A stretch of DNA of 64,000 nt from Ignavibacteria bacterium (GTDB lineage: Bacteria; Bacteroidota; Ignavibacteria; Tepidaquicellales; Tepidaquicellaceae): positions 1-64,000 of the forward strand of contig JADJYU010000010.1 in the NCBI GenBank assembly GCA_016719565.1, in the 5' to 3' direction. The position numbers were made by a program, and so were the translations under genes. Shown here piece by piece: positions 30,801 to 40,444 of this stretch; within the stretch, counting starts at the first letter, position 1, and each line of letters begins with the position of its first letter. Below the pieces are notes generated by a model. That model was not told the origin of the DNA. It ran no database searches and worked only from the letters and a program-made list of their open reading frames with translations.

Positions 30801-31111
30801 TATATAATAACTGGGCGGAAGATATCAGGGATAACTTCAAATTAATTTATTTTAAAACTATTCACAGAATAATCTCTTTTACTGAGAAATCCTGTAATCA
30901 AAATAAGCTGAAAAAAATTCTTGAGAAACTTTGTGAGTCAGGTAACAGTGATGAAGAAATTCTGACAAAGCTTCTTACGATTTACAGAAAAGAAAAAAAT
31001 GATAAGAGATTTATTCAGGTTTACGATTCTTTTATAAAGAGACTGGATAAGGATCTGAACTTTAAGCCATCAGAAGTTTTGAAAAGTCACTATCAGGAAA
31101 TAAAAAAATAG
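27834..31111 (+). CDS. Large MalT-like/SARP-type transcriptional regulator, one frameshift
   Basis: About 1092 codons. The N-terminal STAND-type NTPase is like that of MalT-family regulators: 'TPEVPATYYSRERLTEKL', Walker A 'APAGYGKTS', Walker B 'ICIFLDDFHNI' and 'EYIPSNVHLIFISRREP'. The middle is alpha-helical, TPR-like. The last about 250 residues resemble the winged-helix plus bacterial transcriptional activation domain of SARP proteins ('DSIWMRPRSKSIFLYFVY', 'DSIIDDLLY', 'IDIYKNDFALGLYNNW', 'LDKDLNFKPSEVLKSHY'). Frame changes near 28080 ('ENF' to 'LLLAMAFESSLK'). TTG start at 27834 with a purine run AAAGGGAG upstream. Its small-molecule ligand is unknown; position suggests it may regulate the activase gene 100 bp upstream (inference). 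Confidence 0.8.
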
Positions 31112-31116
31112 AAAAT

Positions 31117-31548
31117 TTAATCATCAAATACTCCGGGAGTTTCATTCATATACTCCTTACAAATTGAAAGGTCTTTAGCTAATTCGATTATATTACTGAT
31201 ACTGTCATGTGACATTACAAAATATTTATTCTCAAAAAAATCATTTACTTCCTTTTCCTCATCTTTTAATATAAGTTTTAGCAAATCAAATATTTTCTGA
31301 AGATTAGAATTAAAATCTCCGTAAGTTTTATCTATATATTCATCACCTGATAATTTATCAGAAGTTAAAACATTCTTCAGGCCGGTTACATATTTGGATG
31401 TGAATATCAGTCCCCGGAATATTTCCTGTTTCCCTGATTTAAAAGATATTTCAATAAGAGCGGAAACTTCGTAATTATTTTTAATAAAATTCCGGGAAAC
31501 ATCATTAATATCTGATATTATCCCGGAAGTCTTTGTGGAAATTATCAT
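31117..31548 (-). CDS. Hypothetical protein co-transcribed with secA
   Basis: 143 aa, not recognised, soluble. It starts 5 bp after the secA stop on the same strand, so it is almost certainly in the secA transcript. The first half has strand-like content ('VSALIEISFKSGKQEIFRGL'), the second half is helical and acidic ('KLILKDEEKEVNDFF'). It ends 5 bp from the end of the convergent regulator gene, leaving no room for a terminator. Confidence 0.7.
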   Translation of the reverse strand: MIISTKTSGIISDINDVSRNFIKNNYEVSALIEISFKSGKQEIFRGLIFTSKYVTGLKNVLTSDKLSGDEYIDKTYGDFNSNLQKIFDLLKLILKDEEKEVNDFFENKYFVMSHDSISNIIELAKDLSICKEYMNETPGVFDD

Positions 31549-31553
31549 TAAAA

Positions 31554-34500
31554 TTATTTAATGGCTTCTTTACTTTGTCTGCCGTGGCAGTTTTTATATT
31601 TCTTACCGCTGCCGCAATAACAGGGATCGTTTCTACCGATCTTTTCACCGACATGAACAGGCTGTTTGCTTACTTTTTGATCCTGACCTTCGCTTTCCTG
31701 CGGTCCGCCTACATATCCCATACCTGCGGAGGATTCATGATATGTCCTCAATCTGGACTGATTGACCTGAGCAGGAGTCCTTACATTCTGAGCTTCTTCA
31801 GGAGCCTGGGAAGTAAACTTAAATATAAATTTTATGATATTGTCAGAAAGCGAATCAAGCATTTCTACAAAAAGTTTAAATCCGTCTGACTTATATTCGA
31901 GAAGCGGATCTTTCTGACCGTATGCCCTGAAGTTTATACCTTCCTTTAGATCGTCCATTTCCCGCAGATGCTCTTTCCATTTCTCATCTATGATGCTGAG
32001 CGTTGCAAAGCGCTCGATCTTACCCATAAGCTCTGCGCCGTATCTTTCTTCTTTTCTGTTATAATAAGCTTTAGCTTCATTAATGATCAGATCTTTTAAG
32101 CCTGACTCGCCCTGTTTTTGAAATTCTTCAGGAGTAACATTAATTCTGACAAGATACGTTCTTTGAATTTCTTCAATCAGTCCCTCGACATCTCCGTCAT
32201 CATAATATTTTTTTACAGTATTCTCAACTGCTTTATCCACCATTTCAAAAATCTCATCTTTCAGTCTTTCACCCATAAGAGCCTGTTTTCTCTTTGAGTA
32301 AATTACTTCTCTCTGCTGATTCATAACATTATCATATTCCAGAAGTCTTTTTCTAATGGCGTAATTATTTTCCTCCACTTTTTTCTGCGCTCTTTCGACA
32401 GAATTAGTGATCATCTTGTGCTCAATTGCTTCGCCTTCCTGAATGCCGAGACGCTGCATGACATTGGCAATTCTTTCACTGCCGAATAATCTCATCAGTT
32501 CATCTTCAAGTGAAAGGTAAAACTTCGAAGCTCCCGGATCACCCTGTCTCCCGGCGCGTCCTCTCAGCTGTCTGTCTATTCTTCTTGATTCATGTCTTTC
32601 AGTTCCGATAATGTGCAGTCCGCCTGCTTCCGCAACACCAGGACCAAGCTTAATGTCAGTTCCTCTTCCTGCCATGTTAGTAGCAATAGTAATTGCTCCC
32701 GGCAGTCCGGCATTTTCAACAATGTGGGCTTCCCGGGCGTGCTGCTTCGCATTTAATACTTCATGCGGAATACTTTTTCTTTTCAGCAGTCTGGAAATAG
32801 TTTCGGAAACTTCAACAGTAGTGGTACCGACGAGAACAGGTCTTCTCTGATTTCTCATTTCAACTATCTCGTCAATGACTGCATTATATTTTTCTCTTTT
32901 AGTCTTATATATAAAATCATTCATATCGTTTCTTATACAATCCTGATTAGTAGGAATAACAGTCACGTCAAGTTTGTAAATGTCAAAAAACTCAGCCGCT
33001 TCTGTTTCTGCAGTACCGGTCATACCCGCTAGTTTTCTGTAAAGCCTAAAATAATTCTGCAGGGTTATAGTTGCAAGCGTCTGCGTATCTTTTTCAACAT
33101 GTACACTTTCTTTTGCTTCAATCGCCTGATGCAGACCTTCTGAATATCTTCTGCCGGATAATATCCTTCCCGTAAACTCATCCACTATCATAACTTTCCC
33201 GTCCTGCACTACATAATCCACATCTTTATCATAAAGTCCATAAGCTTTTAATAACTGCTGAACAGTGTGCAGTACATCGCTTCTCTCAGCGTAATTTTTA
33301 CTAAGTTCATCTTTCTTTAATTCTTTTTCTTCTGTGGAAAGATCAGGATCATTATCAATTGTTACGATTTCTGATCCATAGTCCGGCAGTGTGAAAAAGT
33401 CTCTTTCTTCCAGACTTGGCGCGAGAAATTCTCTTCCTTTTTCAGTCAGATCCGTTACGTGGGATTTCTCCTCAATGAGAAAAAATAATTCATCATCTAC
33501 GATATACATATTTTTTGATTTATCTCTCATATATTCGGCTTCCGTGGCAAGCAATAATTTTTTATTCCCGGGATCGCTCAAAAGCTTCTGAAGTTTATTG
33601 TGTTTCGGAAGCGCGTGGTATGCTCTCAGTAAGGCAAGTCCGGCTTTCGCACTGTCTTCATCAGAAATATTTTCTTTTGCAAGTATTGTTTCAGCTTCAG
33701 CAGTTAATTTATTTACGAGATTTTTTTGAGCATCTACTAATCGTTTAATTCTCGGGTTAAGCTCATCATACTTATGCTTCGCAGCTTCTACCGGACCTGA
33801 AATAATAAGCGGAGTTCTTGCTTCATCAATAAGTACAGAATCCACTTCATCGACGATAGCATAGAAGTGCTCCCTCTGAACAAGGAAATCCTTGTCAACT
33901 ACCATGTTATCTCTCAGGTAATCAAAACCGAATTCATTATTTGTACCGTAAGTAATATCGCAATTGTACATCTCACGTCTTTTGTTTGGTTCCATATCAT
34001 TTAAGATCACACCTACAGTCAATCCGAGATATTTAAATACTTCACCCATCCATTCGCTGTCTCTTTTTGCAAGATAGTCATTTACCGTGATCAGATGAAC
34101 TCCTCTTCCGGCAAGAGCATTGAGATAGAGTGGCAGAGTTGCTACTAAAGTTTTTCCTTCACCTGTCGCCATTTCTGCGATCTTACCTTTATGTAAAACT
34201 ATACCGCCGATCAGCTGAACATCATAAGGTACCATGTTCCATCTGATTTTATTTCCGGCTGCTTCCCATTCCGTACCGCATAATCTTTTACAAGCCTGCT
34301 TTACAACTGCAAACGCTTCGGGCAAAATGTCATCCAGTACAGCTGCAATTATATCATAATTTTCTTTTTCAAGTTTCTCAACTTCATCATAGATATTCAT
34401 TCTTTCGTCATGAGGCAGATCCTCTTTCAGGCTTTCCTGCAGTTCGGATATCTTAGCTCTGGTTTCTTCAGTTTCTGAAGATATTCTTTGTCTGAATTCG

Positions 34501-34640
34501 GTTGTTTTCTCCTTAAGCTGTTCGTCTGAAAGAGTTTCATACTCGTCATAAAACCTGTTAATATCTTCGACAATTGGTGTAATAGAAACGAGATCTTTTT
34601 CGTGTTTGGATGGAAATAATTTTCTGAATATGTTAAGCAT
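31554..34640 (-). CDS. secA: Preprotein translocase ATPase SecA
   Basis: Motor of the Sec translocon, 1028 aa, intact. DEAD-motor features: Walker A 'MATGEGKTLVATLP', 'VDEVDSVLIDEARTPLIISG', the second RecA fold with 'NMAGRGTDIKLG' and 'GTERHESRRIDRQLRGRAGRQGDPG' (shortened here as the characteristic RIDRQLRGR). The C-terminus has the SEC-C zinc motif 'GRNDPCYCGSGKKYKNCHG', which binds SecB/ribosome in relatives. The length, greater than the 901 of E. coli, matches the Bacteroidota/Chlorobi type with an insertion in the first nucleotide-binding fold. Start 'MLNIFRKLFPSKHEKDL' is typical. Confidence 0.96.
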   Translation of the reverse strand: MLNIFRKLFPSKHEKDLVSITPIVEDINRFYDEYETLSDEQLKEKTTEFRQRISSETEETRAKISELQESLKEDLPHDERMNIYDEVEKLEKENYDIIAAVLDDILPEAFAVVKQACKRLCGTEWEAAGNKIRWNMVPYDVQLIGGIVLHKGKIAEMATGEGKTLVATLPLYLNALAGRGVHLITVNDYLAKRDSEWMGEVFKYLGLTVGVILNDMEPNKRREMYNCDITYGTNNEFGFDYLRDNMVVDKDFLVQREHFYAIVDEVDSVLIDEARTPLIISGPVEAAKHKYDELNPRIKRLVDAQKNLVNKLTAEAETILAKENISDEDSAKAGLALLRAYHALPKHNKLQKLLSDPGNKKLLLATEAEYMRDKSKNMYIVDDELFFLIEEKSHVTDLTEKGREFLAPSLEERDFFTLPDYGSEIVTIDNDPDLSTEEKELKKDELSKNYAERSDVLHTVQQLLKAYGLYDKDVDYVVQDGKVMIVDEFTGRILSGRRYSEGLHQAIEAKESVHVEKDTQTLATITLQNYFRLYRKLAGMTGTAETEAAEFFDIYKLDVTVIPTNQDCIRNDMNDFIYKTKREKYNAVIDEIVEMRNQRRPVLVGTTTVEVSETISRLLKRKSIPHEVLNAKQHAREAHIVENAGLPGAITIATNMAGRGTDIKLGPGVAEAGGLHIIGTERHESRRIDRQLRGRAGRQGDPGASKFYLSLEDELMRLFGSERIANVMQRLGIQEGEAIEHKMITNSVERAQKKVEENNYAIRKRLLEYDNVMNQQREVIYSKRKQALMGERLKDEIFEMVDKAVENTVKKYYDDGDVEGLIEEIQRTYLVRINVTPEEFQKQGESGLKDLIINEAKAYYNRKEERYGAELMGKIERFATLSIIDEKWKEHLREMDDLKEGINFRAYGQKDPLLEYKSDGFKLFVEMLDSLSDNIIKFIFKFTSQAPEEAQNVRTPAQVNQSRLRTYHESSAGMGYVGGPQESEGQDQKVSKQPVHVGEKIGRNDPCYCGSGKKYKNCHGRQSKEAIK

Positions 34641-34991
34641 TTATACTTAAATTTACTGAAATGTTATTAAAAATTTATCTGACTGACAATTTACTATATT
34701 TAAACACGAAATGAAAAATAAAAAATTATGCAAATCAACAATACGAAAATCTCATTTTATACTGATTTTAAAGAATAGTTTTTAAATTTCATAAAGAACA
34801 TTTTTATGGCGGTGAATATCTTCAAAAGGTTTCACCGGCTTCACGGGAGCTTTCCTGCAGAAATTTTTCATTTGCATTTTTCAATTATAGTTATGTGATT
34901 CCTGCATTGTTCAGTAAATTTAAAATTGAATAAGAAAGTATATTTAATTAATTTAGTATAAATTAAAATTCTTTAGGAGGATATATAGTTT
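34641..34991. other. Divergent intergenic region, no clear gene
   Basis: Spacer between secA (minus) and the ferredoxin gene (plus). It should carry both promoters. Only frames of about 30 codons occur (for example 34806-34898 plus), without homology or ribosome site. Confidence 0.4.
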
Positions 34992-35324
34992 ATGTCAATA
35001 ATGATTACAACCGAATGTATTAATTGTGGAGCATGCGAGCCTGAATGTCCAAACACTGCTATCTATGAAGGCGGAGTAGACTGGGTTTTAAGCGGAAATA
35101 CTTACGGTGAAAATGATACGCCGCCATCCGGGGCATCCGGTTTTTATTCAAGTGAATTTTTTTACATTGTACCTGATAAATGTACTGAATGTGTCGGTTT
35201 TCATGACGAACCACAGTGCGCTGCTGTCTGTCCTGTCGATTGCTGTATACCGGATCCGGCTCATGTAGAAGATAAGGAAACCTTACTCAGTAAGAAAGAA
35301 GCTCTTGACGCTGAAGGAAGATAA
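34992..35324 (+). CDS. 2[4Fe-4S] ferredoxin
   Basis: 110 aa, intact. The first cluster motif 'CINCGACEPECPNTAI' (CxxCxxCxxxCP) and the second 'CTECVGFHDEPQCAAVCP' with the Chlorobium/Allochromatium-type insertion between the second and third Cys. This is the long-insert ferredoxin (Alvin/YfhL type), a low-potential electron carrier. A strong Shine-Dalgarno AGGAGG lies 12 bases before the ATG at 34992; the ATG at 35001 would be equally possible by homology. It could serve NifJ (60-63 kb) and the activase system in this window (inference). Followed by an intrinsic terminator. Confidence 0.92.
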   Translation: MSIMITTECINCGACEPECPNTAIYEGGVDWVLSGNTYGENDTPPSGASGFYSSEFFYIVPDKCTECVGFHDEPQCAAVCPVDCCIPDPAHVEDKETLLSKKEALDAEGR

Positions 35325-35347
35325 ATTTAAATTTTAAAATTATCCGG

Positions 35348-35380
35348 AAACCGGTTGAACAATGTTCAATCGGTTTTTTT
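35348..35380 (+). terminator. Rho-independent terminator of the ferredoxin gene
   Basis: AACCGGTTGAAC/GTTCAATCGGTT stem (one G.T) with an AAT loop and seven T residues. It overlaps the last codons of the convergent lspA. Confidence 0.85.
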
Positions 35381-36244
35381 ATTTAGAGACGGAAAGTCAT
35401 TAAAATTCTGTAAGACTGAAGGAGCTTCCGGATTTTCAGAATTAAAGTGAAATGATTTTTTTTCGGGATCAGAACCGGTATTATTTTCTGATGTATCTGA
35501 TACGTTGTTTTTATTCCCGGAAAAGCTTTCTTTTTCTGCAATGTTTTTTCCGTTATCAATTATAATGCTTTTTGTTTCAGTTTTTTCCCGTTCAGGAATA
35601 TCTGTGTTATTACCATCAGAAAAATTCCCAGTTTCACCTTCGAAATATTCCTTGTAATCAGATGATCCAGTGTTCACTTCAACAGCATTTAAGTCGGGTT
35701 CAGTCTCTTCAGGGAATGCTTTTTTATATCCGAAAAGTATTAATAGAAATCCGACTGTAACAGAAATATCTGCAATATTAAATATCGGCCATGAATAAAT
35801 TGTTTTGCCGAAAATAGTAAAGTTTGGGAAATCAATATGAATGAAATCAACTACTCTCCCGTAAAAAATCGGAGCATAAGAAAATATCTCTCCGTAAAAT
35901 ACCCTGTCTATTAAATTTCCTATTGCTCCGCCAAGAATAAAAGCAAGCGCAAGACGCAATAATAAATTTTCTTTTCGGTTTTTATACAGAAAAACAATTA
36001 ACAGAATTGTAGCCAGAATTGTAAATATGGAAAGAAACAATTTTCCGCCGATCTGAAGTCCGAAGGCCATACCAGGATTTTCAATAAAAGTAATTTTAAA
36101 GAAATCTCCTATTACCTTTTTAGAAGTCTGATAAGGCATTCCTTCAAAATTAATCCCCAGTGCGGGTATTGAAATGCCCTTAACCATGAGTTTTGTAATC
36201 TGATCAGCTATAACAATAAAGAATGTCAGGAATAAAACTTTCAA
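35366..36244 (-). CDS. lspA: Lipoprotein signal peptidase II with acidic C-terminal tail
   Basis: Cleaves prolipoprotein signal peptides in the inner membrane. Catalytic Asp motifs are present: 'GGAIGNLIDRVFYG' (first Asp) and 'FNIADISVTVG' (second Asp); also 'ENPGMAFGL' and four hydrophobic helices. The enzyme proper ends near residue 190 ('ILFGYKKAFPEE'). A further about 100 residues form an acidic, Ser/Asn/Glu-rich, low-complexity tail, making 292 aa against the usual 160-210. The tail is in frame and its composition is consistent, so it is probably real. It starts 6 bp after the DksA-like gene stop, so ileS-dksA-lspA form one operon. Confidence 0.92.
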   Translation of the reverse strand: MKVLFLTFFIVIADQITKLMVKGISIPALGINFEGMPYQTSKKVIGDFFKITFIENPGMAFGLQIGGKLFLSIFTILATILLIVFLYKNRKENLLLRLALAFILGGAIGNLIDRVFYGEIFSYAPIFYGRVVDFIHIDFPNFTIFGKTIYSWPIFNIADISVTVGFLLILFGYKKAFPEETEPDLNAVEVNTGSSDYKEYFEGETGNFSDGNNTDIPEREKTETKSIIIDNGKNIAEKESFSGNKNNVSDTSENNTGSDPEKKSFHFNSENPEAPSVLQNFNDFPSLNKKTD

Positions 36245-36250
36245 TAAAAT

Positions 36251-37057
36251 TTATCCTCTCATATTTTTACATTCGATGCAGTGCTGAGTAATGGGAACAA
36301 GCTCAAGTCTTTCTTTATCAATCAAAGGACATGTTCTGCATAGATTTTTGGGCTCAGATAAACAGTCAACACATATTCCGTATGTACCCTGGTCGATCCT
36401 CATAAGCGCATCCTGTAAATAACCAAGATATTTTTCGTCTCTCTGTACAAATAAATAGTTTTTTTCCCTTTCCATTTCATCAGTACCCTGCTCTGCCATA
36501 TGTGAGGAATATGTAAGATTATCTCCTTTGTACTCTCCGGAATCTTTATCCACTAACGCATCCATATTCGCCTTGGCGCTTTCTATAATGGCTTTTCTTT
36601 CGTGAAGTATAACATTTCTGAAATGCTTTAACTCAGTTGTATTATATCTCAGCTTGGAATTTGGTTTGTATTTTTTTTGCTTCGACTGCGCTGTTTCAGA
36701 ATTGTGTATTCCCGGCTTTCTGATTAAATCAGCTTTAAGCTCATTTCCATTTGATTTAATCCCGGCTTTGGATTTCGCAATAGCTTTTTTTAAAGTCTTC
36801 GTTATTTCCTTTTTTCTTGCAATAACGGATCTCGAAAGCTCTGCTTTTTTTATTTCACCTTTCTTTGGAGATTTCATTTTTTTATCCGCCTTCTTAAGAA
36901 CTGACTTTTTCAAGTCCGATTTCTTTAAAACATTATTTTTCACATTTGTATTTTTCACTGCACTTTTCTTATCAACAGTTTTATTTACAGCTGATTTTTT
37001 CGCAGAAGGCTTCATAGTTTTCTGTTTAGTTACTGTTACTTTTTTCTTAATGGTCAA
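36251..37057 (-). CDS. DksA/TraR-type zinc-finger protein with Lys-rich histone-like N-terminal half
   Basis: 268 aa. The C-terminal about 120 residues are a DksA/TraR module: a coiled-coil region ('ELKHFRNVILHERKAIIE'), 'EREKNYLFVQRDEKYLGY', 'ALMRIDQGTYGIC' and the C4 zinc site CVDC..C..C ending 'CIECK'. The N-terminal about 130 residues are almost wholly Lys/Ser/Ala/Val ('KKSAVKNTNVKNNVLKKS'), like histone H1 or AlgP tails. The family acts on RNA polymerase secondary channel or as a Bacteroidota membrane-operon companion. Here it sits between ileS and lspA, an arrangement known in this part of the bacterial tree. The tail suggests nucleic-acid binding (inference). Confidence 0.88.
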   Translation of the reverse strand: MTIKKKVTVTKQKTMKPSAKKSAVNKTVDKKSAVKNTNVKNNVLKKSDLKKSVLKKADKKMKSPKKGEIKKAELSRSVIARKKEITKTLKKAIAKSKAGIKSNGNELKADLIRKPGIHNSETAQSKQKKYKPNSKLRYNTTELKHFRNVILHERKAIIESAKANMDALVDKDSGEYKGDNLTYSSHMAEQGTDEMEREKNYLFVQRDEKYLGYLQDALMRIDQGTYGICVDCLSEPKNLCRTCPLIDKERLELVPITQHCIECKNMRG

Positions 37058-37081
37058 TTTATTACTCCTTGATAAAATTTG

Positions 37082-40000
37082 TTATTTTAATTTTTGAATG
37101 AATATGTCACAGGATATGCCGTTAATATCAGTTTTTGAAAAATCAAATTCATGTCCGTTTGATGATTCAACTTTATTGCTGAGAGTTTCGGCCTTTATAT
37201 ATTTAAGATTCTTTTTAAGTATTGAAGTAATAGAATCGTCAGTCTTAAAATATACATTCACTTTTTCGCTGACATTAAATTCATTATTTCTTCTGAAGTT
37301 CTGAACACGGTTAATAAATTCTCTTACAATACCTTCCTCAATCAGCTCATCATCGAGCTTAATATCTACTGCAACAGTCAGGCTATCATGAGTATCCAGT
37401 ATCCATCCTTCAATATCTTCAGTAAAGATCTCGATGTCGCTGAATTCAATCTTAACTCCGTCGATATTGATGAATTTATTTTTTTCTATTTCAGAAATTT
37501 GCTTATCACTGAGTCCGTTGATGATTTTCTGAACAGTCTTAACATTCTTTCCGAATTTAGGACCGATTGATTTGAAATGGGGCTTAGCCTGTTTAACTAT
37601 TATTTCAGAATTACCTTCGAGTAAATTCAGTTCTTTTACGTTAACCTCTTCAAGTATAATTTCCTTAACTTTAAGTATTTTTTCCTTGTCTCTTTCATTA
37701 AGTACCGGCACAAGAATTTGTCTGAGAGGCTGTCTAACTCTCAGATTATTTTTTACTCTGATAGACCTGACAATATAAACTATATTCTGAGCGGTCCGCA
37801 TTTCCTCTTCAAGTTTTGTATCTATATAATCTTCATTTGCATTTTCAATGAATGATAAATGAATTGACTCATCGGATTCAGTGATAGTTCGGTATAACTT
37901 TTCAGTTAAGAATGGTGAAACCGGTGAAATCATTTTCAGTAACTCCACTATAACATAATGCAAAGTATGATAACCTGATAACCTGTCTTTTTCATTTTCA
38001 GGTTTTCTCAATCTCTTTCTGTTTCTTCTGATATACCAGTTGGAAAGTTCGTCGTTTGTAAAATCAAATAATATTCTTGAAGCTTTTGTAATATCATAGT
38101 CGTCCATTAGTTCAAGATAATCTTTTTTAAGAGAATTAACTTTAGAGACTATCCACCTATCAATAACAGGTCTGTCTTTTACTTTAGTAACTTTATCATT
38201 TCTATGATCAAAATCTGTAAGATTTGAATAAAGTATAAAAAACCGGACGGTGTTTATCAGAGTATCAAAAAACTTATTCTGAAGTTCTTTCAGATCATCT
38301 TCGTTGAATAATTTTGAATTGCCGATCGGTGAAGAATAAATCAAATACCATCTCAATACATCTGCGCCGTATCTGTTTATCATTTCAAATGGATTAACGG
38401 CATTGCCTAAGGACTTGCTCATTTTCTTGCCGTTCTTATCCAGTATAAGTCCGTTGACTATAAGATTTTTATATGCAACTTCATCAAACAGGAATGTATT
38501 TATTGCATGAAGTGAATAAAACCAGCCTCTCGTCTGATCAAGTCCTTCAGCGATGAAATCCGCCGGAAAATTTTTTTCAAATAAATTTTCATTTTCAAAA
38601 GGATAATGAAACTGAGCAAACGGCATCGAGCCGCTGTCAAACCAGCAGTCAATTACCTGTGAGACTCTTTTCATCTTAATGCCGTCTTTTGATTCTATCA
38701 CAATATCATCAATATATGGCTTATGTATATCCATATCGCTTTTTACCGGATATACTTCGCTGTAATTAACTGATCTTTGTTCAAGTTCATCAAAACTTCC
38801 TATACATTCATAATGCTCGGTTCCTTGATTGTCGGTATAATACCAGATGGGCAGGGGAGTCCCCCAGAATCTGTTTCTTGAAATCGCCCAGTCTTTATTG
38901 TCTTCCAGCCATTTTCCAAACCTGCCGGATCCGAATGCTTTAGGATTCCAGTTAATTGTATTATTTAACTGAATCATTTTGTCTTTATATTCAGTGGTTC
39001 TTATAAACCACGAATCAGTTGCAAAATACATCAGGGGAACTTTGTGCCTCCAGCAATGAGGGTATGAATGTGTAAACATTTCCTTTTTATAAAGACGTCC
39101 GCTGTTTTTTAATTCAAAAATTATATCCTGATCGGCTTCCTTAAAATTTTTATTCTTAAAATTTCCAGCCTTTTCTATGAAGAGTCCGTTTTTCCCTACC
39201 GCTGAAAATAAAGGCAGATCATATTTTAATCCTGTCTGATAATCATCTTCGCCGTAAGTAGGAGCGATATGAACTATACCTGTTCCGTCTTCAGTTGTAA
39301 CAAAATCTCCCAAGGTTACATAAAAAGCCTTTTTATCTTCTTTGAAAAAATCAAAAAGTTTTTGATATGGAATATGTTCAAGATCTTTACCATTAATCTC
39401 TTTTAATACTTCATATTTTTCAGTAATTATTTCAGCTCTTTCTTTAGCCAGAATAAATATATCATCATTTTCGGTTTTAATCTGAATGTAAATTACTTCA
39501 GGATTTACAGCCAGTGCTGCATTGGAAGGCAGTGTCCATGGAGTAGTCGTCCATACGAGAAAATCTGAATCTTTATATTCTCCTTCAGTAATCCGGAATT
39601 TTACATAAACGGACGGATCCTTCAGATCCTGATACCCCTGTGCAACTTCATGTGAAGATAAAGGCGATTCGCAAACAGGGCAGAAAGGAAGTATTTTAAA
39701 TCCTTTATATATTAGTCCTTTTTCAAAGAATTTTTTAAGCGCCCACCAGACTGATTCAATATATTCATTATGATAAGTGACATAAGCATCATTGAGATCG
39801 ATCCAGTAACCAATCCTTTCGGTCATTTCTTCCCATTCTTTTAGATATGTGAAAATAGATTCTCTGCATGCATTGTTAAATTCAATAGCTCCGAATTTCT
39901 CAATATCACTTTTTGATTTTATCCCTATTTTTTCTCGACCTCGACTTCTACCGGTAATCCCTGCGTATCCCAGCCTGCTTTTCTGAAAACTCTGTAATTC

Positions 40001-40224
40001 CGCATAGTTTTATAGCGGCATACCATATCTTTAACAGTTCTTGAAATAACATGGTGAATTCCCGGAGTTCCGTTGGCAGTGGGAGGTCCTTCATAAAATG
40101 TAAATGTTCTGTCGGATGGTCTGGATTTTATACTTGCTTTAAAAATATCATTTTCTTTCCAGAATTCAAGCATTTCAATCTCAAGCTCAGGTAATGTTAT
40201 ATTGTCGGGAAGATTCTCGTACAT
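37082..40224 (-). CDS. ileS: Isoleucyl-tRNA synthetase, one frameshift
   Basis: Class I aminoacyl-tRNA synthetase, about 1048 codons. 'FYEGPPTANGTPGIHHV' is the HIGH region in its GIHH form, 'DTQGLPVEVEVEK' the start of the editing region, and 'KNGKKMSKSLGNAVNPF' the KMSKS loop. The anticodon-binding domain begins around 'SKVNSLKKDYLELMDDY', followed by the long C-terminal domain typical of the eukaryote-like/Bacteroidota IleRS. The frame breaks at about 39930 in the TTTTTTC run; the other frame supplies 'GIKSKSDIEKFGAIEFNN' and joins the remaining 914 codons. Start ATG at 40224, directly after a TTG. First gene of the ileS-dksA-lspA operon. Confidence 0.94.
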
Positions 40225-40374
40225 CAAAAATTAATTAAATAAGTCCGTAAGCTAAAAAAATAGAGCTTTAATTTCAATGAAATAAGATAACATACTATAA
40301 GATTTGTTACCGGATATTATCATAAATCATAAAGTATTTAAATCATAAATAGAAATATCGATGGCTGATTGCTC

Positions 40375-40412
40375 AAAAAAAACTCAAAGTTAAATTATGC
40401 ACTTTGAGTTTC
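40375..40412 (-). terminator. Rho-independent terminator of the GH16-like lipoprotein gene
   Basis: On the minus strand a perfect 11-bp stem (AAACTCAAAGT/ACTTTGAGTTT) is followed by an eight-T run, 35 bp after the stop at 40445. Confidence 0.85.
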
Positions 40413-40444
40413 ATAGAAAAAAATAAGTAATTTGCCTAAAACTT

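Noticed and set aside
34806..34898. 30-codon frame upstream of the ferredoxin gene
   Set aside because: No ribosome site, homology or neighbouring context to support a leader peptide or small gene.
36654..37097. 147-codon plus-strand Phe-rich frame
   Set aside because: Antisense of the Lys-rich tail of the DksA-like gene: AAA/AAG codons read as TTT/CTT.
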